Assembly (NCBI RefSeq): GCF_000198775.1
Contig: NC_014722.1
Coordinates: 452,502 to 516,501, forward strand
Reading direction: 5' to 3'
Length of the DNA stretch: 64,000 nucleotides
DNA from: Mycetohabitans rhizoxinica HKI 454
GTDB lineage: Bacteria; Pseudomonadota; Gammaproteobacteria; Burkholderiales; Burkholderiaceae
Part shown: in pieces, positions 38,448-47,334 of the stretch
Layout: every line of letters starts with the position of its first letter
Position numbering within the stretch: position 1 is the first letter of the stretch
Translations under genes and position numbers: made by a program
The notes under the pieces: generated by a model
Database searches by the model: none
What the model was told of the DNA's origin: nothing
Seen by the model: only the letters and a program-made list of their open reading frames with translations

Positions 38448-39556
38448 TTCAATTGACAGTTGCATCAGGATGCAAGTTCGCGCAAGGACGAGAGAAAGCG
38501 CATTAAACGAAACATCGCACCGGCGTACGCGGCGGCACACGCCGGAATGACGGTGGGGGAAGCTACCGATAGGCTCGCGGTCCAGTTGTTGCGTCAGGTG
38601 GATACGGCGGCGGCGAGTCAGGGTGGTTGGGACCAGGATGCATCGAACTATTTGAATGCGTATGCGGCGGCTCATCCCGGTGAGACGATCGGGAAAGACC
38701 AGTGGGGCAATGCGGTGCCGTTGTTTGGTATTGCGGCTGGGTATCAGCGCAACGACAGCACGATTTTTAGCGCGAATCCGCAGACAACGAACCCGCCGCT
38801 TCAGTTAGGATTGGGTGCGGGTGGCGGATACTTTGCCGGGCTGGGGCAAGGGCTGGCCGACACTGTCAGTCATCCGTTGGATACGCTGTGGGGCGGGATC
38901 AAAGGTGCGTATGGGCTTATCATGGATCCTCAGGGCACAGCCCAGCAGATGCAGGCGACGCGTGCTGTTGTGGTCCAAGTGGGTGAAGGGAATTTCAAGC
39001 CCTCAGGTGAGCAAGTCGGGCAGCAGTTGGGGGCGACGGTCATCGGTACAGCGGTAGGGATTGGGGCAGGGAAAGCTGCTACTACGATTAAAGGCAAAGC
39101 TGCCCAGGTCGCAGATAGCCATTCCACAGTACAGGGGGAAAACATGCCGCAAACACAACAGCAGGGGCCGACAGTGCTGTAAATGTGGCAACCTACAAAC
39201 CTCTAAAAAATCAACTCGTAAATAAAAATATTGCAAATATTGCTGCGGCAGACTCTAGGCTTGCTGTGGTAATCAATGAAAGCAGAAAAGGGAATGTAAA
39301 CTTCTCAATTGGCAGAGGTACAGTGAATGAGCCCGACTATCTCGGAAAGCTGTGGGTCGGTGATGGTGCGAAGAAAACCAGTGACGGTTCTGGATGGATC
39401 AGTGCGGATGGAACACGCGTTTATCGGCCTCCAGTGAAAAAGGTGTCACCTTATGCGGTTACTAGTATCCAGGCAAATTTTGAAATATATAGGATTAACG
39501 CGGTAACCGGTCAGCGTGTTAAGATAGGTAATGGTCACTTAAACGTGATTGATTAA
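38448..39556 (+). pseudogene. Orphan CdiA tip, cassette 11 (entry domain B, soluble toxin, frameshifted)
   Basis: The seam itself has a TGA in place of the Arg codon. The type B entry domain and linker are then open to 39182. A one-base slip in the G5A4 run near 39135 puts the toxin in another frame: NVNFSIGRGTVNEPDYLGKL, WVGDGAKKTSDGSGWISADG, TRVYRPPVKKVSPYAVTSIQ and GNGHLNVID. This domain resembles a soluble polymorphic-toxin family in which (A/E)DxLGKxWVGDG and ISADG-x-R-x-YRPP recur; I infer a nuclease-like activity without proof. Confidence 0.65.
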
Positions 39557-39566
39557 GGGGTAAGCG

Positions 39567-39913
39567 ATGCATGCGGTTTTAAAGGGAATATCTTGCGATG
39601 AGTGTGATTTGAAGGAATTTATGCCTGATGATAGGAAATATTTTTTTTGAATCTTCATCTTTGCATTGGATTAACAGATAAATTAGGTTCAGACAATTTT
39701 GAACTCTATGTCTGTACGCCAGAATGGCTAAATAAAGCTATATGGGAACCCAGGTGGGGGCGCCACTTGCTTATTGTTCGAGAGTACGACTTACTATTAA
39801 TTGAAGAATTCATTCGTAGCTACATCGAAAAATGCGATGGACAAGATTGGAACGCCATCGTTGCAAAACTGGCAAGGATGTTTGCTTGGGAATTTGAAGA
39901 TTATCAGGCATGA
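39567..39913 (+). pseudogene. Imm8-like immunity gene of cassette 11, frameshifted in a T-run
   Basis: From ATG 39567 the frame reads MHAVLKGISCDECDLKEFMP and DDRKYFF, then TGA directly after eight T (39641-39648). One more T would continue into LNLHLCIGLTDKLGSDNFEL, YVCTPEWLNKAIWEPRWGRH and WNAIVAKLARMFAWEFEDYQ. This is the pattern of the Imm8 family of soluble immunity proteins. The frameshift could be real, phase-variable, or a sequencing error. Confidence 0.7.
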
Positions 39914-39944
39914 GCGTACCCCTAGTAATAATAGGATAAGTTTT

Positions 39945-40937
39945 ATTCAGTTGTATCAAGGTGGGTCTGCAAGGACGAAAGAAAGGGCATTGAATAAGAC
40001 ATCGCACCGGCGTACGCGGCACACATTTAGAAATGACGGTAGAGGAAGCTACCGATATTCTTGCGGCCCAATTGTTGCGTTAGGTGGATGCGACAGCGGC
40101 GAGCCAGGGCGGTGGGAACCAGGATGCATCGAACTATTTAAATGCGTATGCGGCGGCCCATCCCGGTGAGACGATCGGGAAAGACCAGTGGGGCAATGCG
40201 GTGCCGTTGTTTGGCGCGGCGGCTGGGTATCAGCGCAACGACAGCACGATTTTCAGTGCGGCGCCGCAGACGACGAACCAGCCGCCTCAATTGGGATTGG
40301 GTGCGGTTGGTGGATACTTTGCCGGGATGGGGCAAGGGCTGGCTGACACGATCGGACACCCATTAGATACGCTGGGGGGCGGGGTTAAAGGCGCTTATGG
40401 GCTTATTACGGATCCTCAGGACACGGCGCAGCAGATGCAGGAGGCGACGCGTGCTGTTGTGGTCCAAGCGGGTGAAGGGAATTTCAAGCCCTCAGGTGAG
40501 CAAGTGGGGCCAGCAGGTTGGTTTGACAGTTGTAGGTACAGTGGCAGGTGTCGGGACTGGGAAAGCAGTTGCAGCGATCAAGGGCAAAGTTACCCCAATT
40601 GTGAATAATAATGCTGCGTTACATGGGGGAGAAAAACGTCGCAAACCGTCCAACTGATATACCTGTTGGCATAAGCGGAAGCCCGATGAAAGTTGAGCCT
40701 GGCACTAATGTACCAACTACAATAAATGGTATTAATTATTCAGGACACGCGCTTGATCAGATGTAGGGTCGTGGTGTTCCACCATCGGTGGTAAAAAATG
40801 TAATTAAGCATGGAGTTGTATATCCGACGAGAGCCGGGACGGTAGGTTATTATGATAAAGTAAATAATATACGAATTATTACAAATGCTAACGCGGGCCG
40901 TGTGGTTATCGTTATTCCTGGAGCTCCCGGAAAATGA
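39945..40937 (+). pseudogene. Orphan CdiA tip, cassette 12 (entry domain B, DUF4258-like toxin)
   Basis: The seam and the first 40 codons are strongly decayed, with a TAG at about 40081. The rest of the entry domain is open from 40084, with a frameshift near 40509 and another near 40630. The toxin reads INYSGHALDQM, TAG (40765), GRGVPPSVVKNVIKHG, YYDKVNNIRIITNANAGRVV. The GHAxDxM, VxxVIxxG and NAGRVV spacing matches DUF4258/BECR-type ribonuclease toxins. It ends with an ATGA overlap. Confidence 0.65.
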
Positions 40938-41209
40938 GTGAAATTTCCGATTTTCTAGCAGCTAATGTGAAACGTGTTTTACTTAAGGACTGGGACCCCA
41001 TAGGTATAAAAGATGTGCCCGAAGCCCACGATGAGTATGATTCATATGTCTTGAGAATTTGTGGACTGCTTTGCGCTGGCGAAACTGTAGATGGAGTTTA
41101 CCGCTATCTTCGTTGGGTCGAGCAAGAGCGAATGGGGCTTGATGGAAATGAAATCCATACTGCAAAAATTGCAAAAGAGTTGGCAAATCTTCCTCTAACG
41201 CGGAGGTAG
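40934..41209 (+). CDS. Orphan immunity protein, cassette 12 (DUF1871-like)
   Basis: This 91-residue soluble protein contains VKRVLLKDWDPIGIKDVPEA, HDEYDSYVLRICGLL and VDGVYRYLRWVEQERMGL, a pattern seen in DUF1871-like immunity proteins. It overlaps the toxin stop by ATGA. A soluble partner fits an RNase toxin. Confidence 0.65.
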   Translation: MSEISDFLAANVKRVLLKDWDPIGIKDVPEAHDEYDSYVLRICGLLCAGETVDGVYRYLRWVEQERMGLDGNEIHTAKIAKELANLPLTRR

Positions 41210-41241
41210 ATTATTTATCCATGTGAATATTCTAATTTTAC

Positions 41242-41631
41242 TTCAATCGGTAGTTGCATCAGGACGCGAATCCGCGCAAGGAGGAAAGAAAGCGCATTGA
41301 ACGGGATATCCCACCTGCGTACGCGGCGGCACACGCCGGAATGACGGTGAAGGAAGCACCGAGTCGGTCCTGAACAATTGGTCCAGGCTTATGCAGCAAG
41401 GCTGGGAAGCTGAAACGGTATTGTGGGAATTGCAAGAGGCAGGCATATTGACGTGAATTTCCTGCAAATTTCGACGAGGGTTGAATGGGTCCAAAGACGC
41501 CGGTGCCAGAGGAAGATTTCTTTCGCCAACCTCTGCGCGAGCAGATCAACTTGAAGCATCCGTTGGTTCGTCTGGCCGATCTAATTGACTGGAACCGATT
41601 GAGCACGGCAATGAGCGCGAGCTTCGTGTCG
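41242..41631 (+). pseudogene. Cassette 13, 5' part: entry domain B fragment plus IS5-family fragment
   Basis: The seam has TAG in place of a Gln codon. Then follow the type B start (HQDANPRKEERKRIERDIPP) and the same IS5-family left end and transposase start (LREQINLKHPLVRLADLIDW) as at 30036-30426. The two blocks match over about 390 bases, so one was copied from the other. Confidence 0.7.
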
Positions 41632-41820
41632 TCTGCTAATTGAAATAAAGTGGTGCAGTTTTTTAAGCAAGCTTACAGTAATCCTTCTTCTATTGTTGGT
41701 CCGGGAACAGTTCCAGGTAGTAACCTCCGCGAATTTTATTTGCCGGGAATAACAGGTACAGGTGCAAAGATTCAGTTCGTTGAATTGAATGGTAAGATTC
41801 TTACGATTATTGCAAAATGA
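41632..41820 (+). pseudogene. Cassette 13, 3' part: toxin remnant
   Basis: After the IS5-family fragment an AT-rich frame reads VQFFKQAYSNPSSIVGPGTV, PGSNLREFYLPGITGTGAKI and QFVELNGKILTIIAK before TGA. It is the end of a toxin that resembles none of the others. It overlaps the next gene by ATGA. Confidence 0.55.
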
Positions 41821-42320
41821 AAAATTTAAATTTTGAATTTCTTCGTTGGATGCCTTGTGCCTCTTATGCTGACATGGAGGCACAAGGATCTAAAGTATTG
41901 GTCATCGATACTTTGAAAACTGATGATACGAGCAGGTGGGGATATTTTTATACCCCAAATGGGGCGCATATCAATATCGGCTATGCAGATGTTGGACTTA
42001 TACCTCAGGCCGTAGCGATTGACGGACGAGTGATAGTCGGCATTAGTGAACGTTTGGTTGGGTATCATCTATTTAACAATGCGCTATATTTCTCTTACCG
42101 TATGCCGTTCATTTTTCATGAATTTATCGAGATTGGTGATTCGTTACTGATTGTAAGAGATGAAATGGGATTCGTGGGTATAGCCCACGATGGGGCGGAG
42201 CTGTGGAAATTTTGCACAGAAGGGGTTATTAGTAATTTCAAAGTTGGCTCATATAATATAAGTGGGGAAACGGTGGACGGGGAGGGTTTTACATTTAAAT
42301 TGCCAATTGACGATAGATGA
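41817..42320 (+). CDS. Orphan immunity protein, cassette 13
   Basis: This 167-residue soluble protein is rich in beta-strand patterns: KVLVIDTLKTDDTSRWGYFY, AHINIGYADVGLIPQAVAID and GFVGIAHDGAELWKF. It resembles a single propeller-like or WD-like blade protein but no family is certain. It is AT-rich and intact, while its toxin is mostly gone. Confidence 0.55.
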   Translation: MKNLNFEFLRWMPCASYADMEAQGSKVLVIDTLKTDDTSRWGYFYTPNGAHINIGYADVGLIPQAVAIDGRVIVGISERLVGYHLFNNALYFSYRMPFIFHEFIEIGDSLLIVRDEMGFVGIAHDGAELWKFCTEGVISNFKVGSYNISGETVDGEGFTFKLPIDDR

Positions 42321-42379
42321 ATGTAAGTGACGAATCTAGTTGCGAATAGACACATTGTATGAAATTTTAAGCAGTTCGC

Positions 42380-42856
42380 TTCAATCGGCAGTTGCATCCG
42401 CAGGCGAGGAAGTGGATCAGTGATCGTGAAGTGGTGTATGCAAAGCGCTACGGTTTGACCGCCGAACAGGCGCGTGAAGAATTGACAATACAGGCAAACC
42501 TGCAAGTGCAGAATGGCGCGCCAGGCGAATGGAGTCAGCGAGCCTATAAATTTTTGGAGCAGGCGCACGGGATGTTGCCGGCAGACGGTGAAAGCGGGTT
42601 AGGTTATATGTTCTATGCGACGCCAGCGCAAAAGGCTGATCCGAGCATGTATGCGGAGCACTATCCGAGCGGCGTGGGGCTTAACGCGCCCTCACCAGAG
42701 GTCATCAATGCGTCAGTGAATCGCGATGCAGCTAGTCGCGAGGTGATTGCAAAACAGACGCTGGGCGCAGCGTCTGGCGCGGCCGCGATTGCAGAGGGAG
42801 GCCCAGTTGCTGCGTTGCCAAGAGCGCCGATCCGCAACAGAAGCAGCAGTATCTAG
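42380..42856 (+). pseudogene. Cassette 14: entry domain A fragment without toxin or immunity gene
   Basis: From the seam the type A entry domain is open and undamaged (HPQARKWISDREVVYAKRYG to NASVNRDAASREVIAKQTLG). It ends where VAALPRAP is joined out of frame to the pretoxin arm at about 42823, the same junction as at 26620. Up to that junction it is the best preserved copy of entry domain A. Confidence 0.7.
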
Positions 42857-43425
42857 CTGAAGCGGACCAATGGGGTGAAAGCGGCAGCTACCGTGTGGCC
42901 TGCAGAGCGCGGGGGCTCGCTGGTGGGGGCATCGGCGGAGGGCTGCTGGGAGCGGTGCACAGTGGCACGGGTTCGTTGGTGTCGGCGTTGCTGGCGAATA
43001 AGCTCGATGCGGTGAGCCGGCAGATTGCGGATCAGAAGCCGACCGGCAACGCGGACTTGGACAAGACGCTGGGCAACATTGTGGCGAATGCGATGTCGAC
43101 CGTGGCGGGGGGCGTGGTCGGTGGGGCACAAGGGGCGCAGGCGGCGTACAACGTCGATCGGTTCAATCGGCAGTTGGATCTGCAGGAAAAGGCGTTGGCC
43201 CAACAGCTTGCGGAGAAGAGTGGCGGCAAATACAGCCAGCAGCAGATCGAAGACCAGATGCGGCAGATGTCGATGACAGACGGTGGCCCAATATATGCCG
43301 GGAGCCCCGACATCTTGATAGGTGATCAGCGTCCGACGGATGCACAAGCCAAGTGGATATATGGGGGTAAGACTGCGGACGGTAATCCAATCCTGACGCA
43401 GGCGACGGTAGCAAATGATACTGAA
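42823..43425 (+). pseudogene. Cassette 15: pretoxin fragment and entry domain C, toxin deleted
   Basis: The 3' half of the pretoxin arm (LLANKLDAVSRQIADQKPTG to AAYNVDR) is followed by the seam at 43162 and the type C domain, nearly identical to cassette 8, up to QATVANDTE (43425). There the homology ends and the immunity gene begins; no toxin remains. Indels near 42897 and 42915 break the first part. Confidence 0.7.
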
Positions 43426-43747
43426 TATATTTTTTTATGCACTTTCTTTTTTTGTGGTTTACCTTGTCGCTCCTCCGAAGGCCGTGTTTCTTGCAGGCTT
43501 GTCATTATTTTTCTTTGTGTGCGCATGTCTTATCGGGCGACCGGCAGCGCCACATTTACTGTTCATGCTGCTTACTCGTCCAGCAATTTTTCTTATGTGC
43601 TTCGTTGTGATCGGCTTTGGGGTATTCGGAACGGGAGAGCTTGATCTGACGGTATTTGCTCCTGCTCTTTCACTATCTTTGCTCGGTGCTGCATTTGCAG
43701 ATCGAGTAGAAAAATCGCATCACAAGAAAAGTAAGGCAGACGAGTGA
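43415..43747 (+). CDS. Orphan immunity protein, cassette 15
   Basis: This 110-residue protein has three or four predicted membrane segments (about 3-20, 25-42, 50-72, 78-93) and a basic tail EKSHHKKSKADE. Its ATG lies in the fusion point with the entry domain, so the original start may have been lost with the toxin. Confidence 0.55.
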   Translation: MILNIFFYALSFFVVYLVAPPKAVFLAGLSLFFFVCACLIGRPAAPHLLFMLLTRPAIFLMCFVVIGFGVFGTGELDLTVFAPALSLSLLGAAFADRVEKSHHKKSKADE

Positions 43748-43769
43748 TCGCTTCAACCGGCAGTTGGGC

Positions 43770-43875
43770 TTGGACAACCGGCTTGCCGCCGTGCTCGGGC
43801 CAGCATCCGGGCTGTGCCCGCGCCCAAGCCCAAAGCGCCACCCGTGATGACAAACACGTGGTCGCGGATCTGCAT
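43770..43875 (-). pseudogene. 5' stub of a short-chain dehydrogenase gene cut by the CDI island
   Basis: From ATG 43875 the minus strand reads MQIRDHVFVITGGALGLGAG and TARMLA, the start of an SDR of the 3-hydroxyacyl-CoA dehydrogenase (HSD10-like) type with its TGGxxGLG nucleotide-binding motif. After about 26 codons one base is missing, and GGKPVV follows in the next frame. The gene then stops at the last seam repeat (43752). Such an SDR commonly follows adk in Burkholderia. Confidence 0.65.
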
Positions 43876-43992
43876 GCCGATTGTCTCCTGATGCCGATAC
43901 GCGTGCAGCCTCGTGAGCCGCGCCGCATGGGCGGCGCCACGATCGTGGCAATCCTGGATCGTTGTGTCCTGGATGGTGCTGCTCTGTGCCGG

Positions 43993-44703
<711 letters not shown>

Positions 44704-44859
44704 TCAGCGTTGCACGCTAATCTGACTGCAACCTGACGCACGGTGCGTGTGCGCGGCGGGTAACGCGTCGCCAATGGGCACCGTACATGCCGCCTGTCGC
44801 GCCTGTTGCTACCGGGCGCGTAGCATAAGCGCCCGATTATGCCACGCGGCGCACGATCC

Positions 44860-45675
44860 TCAGCCTCGTTGAGCGAGAATCGCGCGAACTCGTGCCAGAT
44901 CCGCTGGCGTGTCGACACCGGGCGGCGGCGCGTGCGGCGTAAGCAGTACCGCGATCCGTTCCCCATGCCACATCGCCCGCAGTTGCTCGAGTGCCTCGGC
45001 GATTTCGATCGGCGCCTGCGAAAGGTTGGGGTAGCGGCGCAGGAAGCCAGCCCGGTATGCGTACAGGCCGATGTGACGATGTACCGTGGTGCTTGACGCT
45101 GGCAGCCGCGCGATATCGACCACAGGCGCCGCGCCGCCCTCCGGGCTCCACTGCGGCTGGTACGCGTCGCGTGACCACGGGATCGGCGCGCGGGAAAAGT
45201 ACAGGGCGATACCGCGGGCATCGAGAACCACCTTCACGATGTTCGGATTGAAGACCTGCGCTGGCTCGGTGATCGGATGGGCGGCGGTGGCAATCGCACA
45301 ATCGGGATTGGCGGCCAGGTGCGCGGCGACGCCGGCGATCAGCCGCGGCTCGATCAGCGGCTCATCGCCTTGCACGTTGACCACCAGCGCGTCGTCGGGC
45401 AGTCGGCATGCTTGGACCACCTCAGCCAGCCGGTCGGTACCGGTCGGATGGTCGGTGCGGGTCAGCAGCGCCTCGATGCCATGTGCTTGGCACGCATTGA
45501 GCACGACTTCGGCGTCGGTGGCGATCAACACGCGGCTCGCGCCTGACGCGCGGGCTTGCTCGGCCACGTGTACCACCATGGGCTTGCCGGCTAGGTCGGC
45601 GAGCGGCTTGCCCGGCAGGCGGGTGGACGCGAGGCGGGCCGGAACGACGACGATGAATGGCACTGCGGCGTGCAT
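44860..45675 (-). CDS. kdsB: 3-deoxy-manno-octulosonate cytidylyltransferase
   Basis: KdsB activates Kdo as CMP-Kdo for lipopolysaccharide synthesis. The 271-residue protein has [20 protein letters not shown] (residues 10-29), the family motif DEPLIEP and a C-terminal RPLEQLRAM-like region ([15 protein letters not shown]). The frame is open to 45732, but ATG 45675 gives the conserved start. It begins four bases after the stop of the Trm112-like gene. Confidence 0.95.
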   Translation of the reverse strand: MHAAVPFIVVVPARLASTRLPGKPLADLAGKPMVVHVAEQARASGASRVLIATDAEVVLNACQAHGIEALLTRTDHPTGTDRLAEVVQACRLPDDALVVNVQGDEPLIEPRLIAGVAAHLAANPDCAIATAAHPITEPAQVFNPNIVKVVLDARGIALYFSRAPIPWSRDAYQPQWSPEGGAAPVVDIARLPASSTTVHRHIGLYAYRAGFLRRYPNLSQAPIEIAEALEQLRAMWHGERIAVLLTPHAPPPGVDTPADLARVRAILAQRG

Positions 45676-45679
45676 CAGA

Positions 45680-45874
45680 TTAGTTGCCGGCCGGCTCGAT
45701 CGGCGTGCCTTCGACCGTCTGGCGCGCCTCATCGGCCAGCATCACTGGAATGCCGTCGCGGATCGGATACGCGAGTTTATCGGCATGGCAAATTAATTCC
45801 TGCGCGTTGCGATCATGGTGCAGAGGCCCCTTACACAGCGGGCAAACGAGGATTTCAAGCAGGCGAGCGTCCAC
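45680..45874 (-). CDS. Trm112/UPF0434 family small protein
   Basis: This 64-residue protein, read from GTG 45874, begins with [20 protein letters not shown] and contains the strand-rich [20 protein letters not shown] and LADEAR, as in YcaR/Trm112-like proteins. The GTG is preceded by GGAGAA five bases before. It overlaps the end of lpxK by about 20 bases and lies in the usual lpxK-ycaR-kdsB order. Confidence 0.88.
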   Translation of the reverse strand: MDARLLEILVCPLCKGPLHHDRNAQELICHADKLAYPIRDGIPVMLADEARQTVEGTPIEPAGN

Positions 45875-46887
45875 GAAGTTTCTCCACAACGAGCGCAATC
45901 AGGCGCGGGTCGAGCGTGGCGTCGACGGGCACTGCCCATAGACGCGTGTCACGCCAAGCCGTGCATTTTACCGCATCCTTTTCGGTGATTAGGATTGCAT
46001 CGGCTGCATCGGTCACGAACGGGTTCTCATCGAAAGGATAGTGGTCGGGCAGCGCGCGTGTTGCGGGCACGAGGCCGCTCGCCCGCAGTGTCGCGAAGAA
46101 ACGCTCCGGCGCGCCGATGCCGGCAGCGGCCAGCACGCGCTCGCCGGCAAACTGCGCCAGCGGCCGGCGCAGGTGCGGATGATCCAAGTGCCATGCGTCG
46201 GCGGGCTGCAGCGTCAGCGCGAAAGTTGCTGGCCATGGTGGCAAGCTGCGCCCGTAAGGGTTGTTGATCAACGTTGCGTCGCGGGCGCGACTCAGCGGTT
46301 CGCGCAACGGTTCCGGCGGGCAGCAGAAACCCGTTGCCCCCTAGCCGGTGATCGAAGACCACCAGCTCGATGTCGCGCGCGAGCCGGTAGTGCTGCAGGC
46401 CGTCGTCGCTGACGATCACATCCACTTCCCGATGGGCCTGCACCAGCGCGCGGGCGGCCGCGACCCGGTCCGGGCAGACCCACACGGGCACCCCGGTGCG
46501 GCGGGCGATCAGCAGCGGCTCATCGCCCGCCAGCGCAGGCGACGACGCGGGGCTAACCGCGGTGGGCTGCACGATGCGCGCGCCATAGCCGCGCGACACC
46601 ACGCCGGGCGTGAAGCCTGCGTCGCGCAACGCCTCGATCAGCGCGATGACGGTGGGCGTCTTGCCGGTGCCGCCGACCGTCACGTTGCCCACTACCACGA
46701 CCGGTACGCTGACGTGCCACGTCTTGCGCCAGCCGCGCGCATACGCGAGCCGGCGCAGCGCGCAGACGGCGGCAAATAACTGGGACAAGGGCCATAGCGT
46801 GTATGCGAGCACCCCACGGCGCTGCCATTCACGCGAGAACACATGCTCGAGACGGGCAATGATGGCACGGGACAGTGGTATAGGCAT
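45855..46887 (-). pseudogene. lpxK: Tetraacyldisaccharide 4'-kinase gene with a one-base frameshift
   Basis: LpxK phosphorylates the lipid A precursor at the inner membrane. From ATG 46887 the frame gives the membrane-proximal helix, the Walker motif [17 protein letters not shown] and [20 protein letters not shown] up to NGFLLPAG. There one extra base (T at 46311-46312 on the plus strand) shifts the frame. The second frame, to 45855, continues with [16 protein letters not shown] and [10 protein letters not shown]. Without the base the protein would have 343 residues, a normal length. As the enzyme is normally essential, a sequence error or a very recent mutation must be considered. Confidence 0.88.
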
Positions 46888-47334
46888 GGCGGTGGGTATG
46901 GATGGGGTAGGCGCCGGACAACGGCACGGCAGGCCGCAACTCTAACGTGCTGCGGGCGCGCGCGGCAAGCCGGCTGACAGGCCGGGTGGGCCCGATGTGC
47001 GCACGGGCGTGCCGGTCACTTTAGTCCACAATGGGTTCGACGCTGATGGATGTTCGATACTCCAGCATACTATCCCCAATTATTGTGGATAAATTTGTGG
47101 GAATCTCGGGGTTACCGCCGGTAAACCCAAGGAGCGGAAAGGTTTTTATTGACTTGCCGCCTACCGGAGCAGCGTGCAAAGGGAGCAGCGTGCAAAGCCT
47201 TGCGCGGCAACGGTTTGACGCTCCCGTGCGGGTACGGCCGACTGGTGCGGCGCAAAGACCGGTAGAATCGACTGTGTGGATAGCTGCGGCCCCGCCGGGG
47301 TCGTACCGGATCCTCTCGCCCCGAATACCGTCCG
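46888..47334. other. Intergenic stretch between lpxK and xseA
   Basis: About 450 bases separate these divergent genes. It holds an AT-rich patch (47070-47110) with TTATCCACA on the minus strand (47084-47092), a match to the DnaA-box consensus, and a perfect 16-base tandem duplication of ggagcagcgtgcaaag (47166-47197). No gene is supported. The exbB/exbD genes found here in some relatives are absent. Confidence 0.45.

Noticed and set aside
22904..43769. The repeated seams as a CRISPR array or integron attC array
   Set aside because: Spacing is irregular (hundreds to thousands of bases), the repeats are coding and lie inside protein frames, and neither cas genes, an integrase nor attC-like folded sites are seen.
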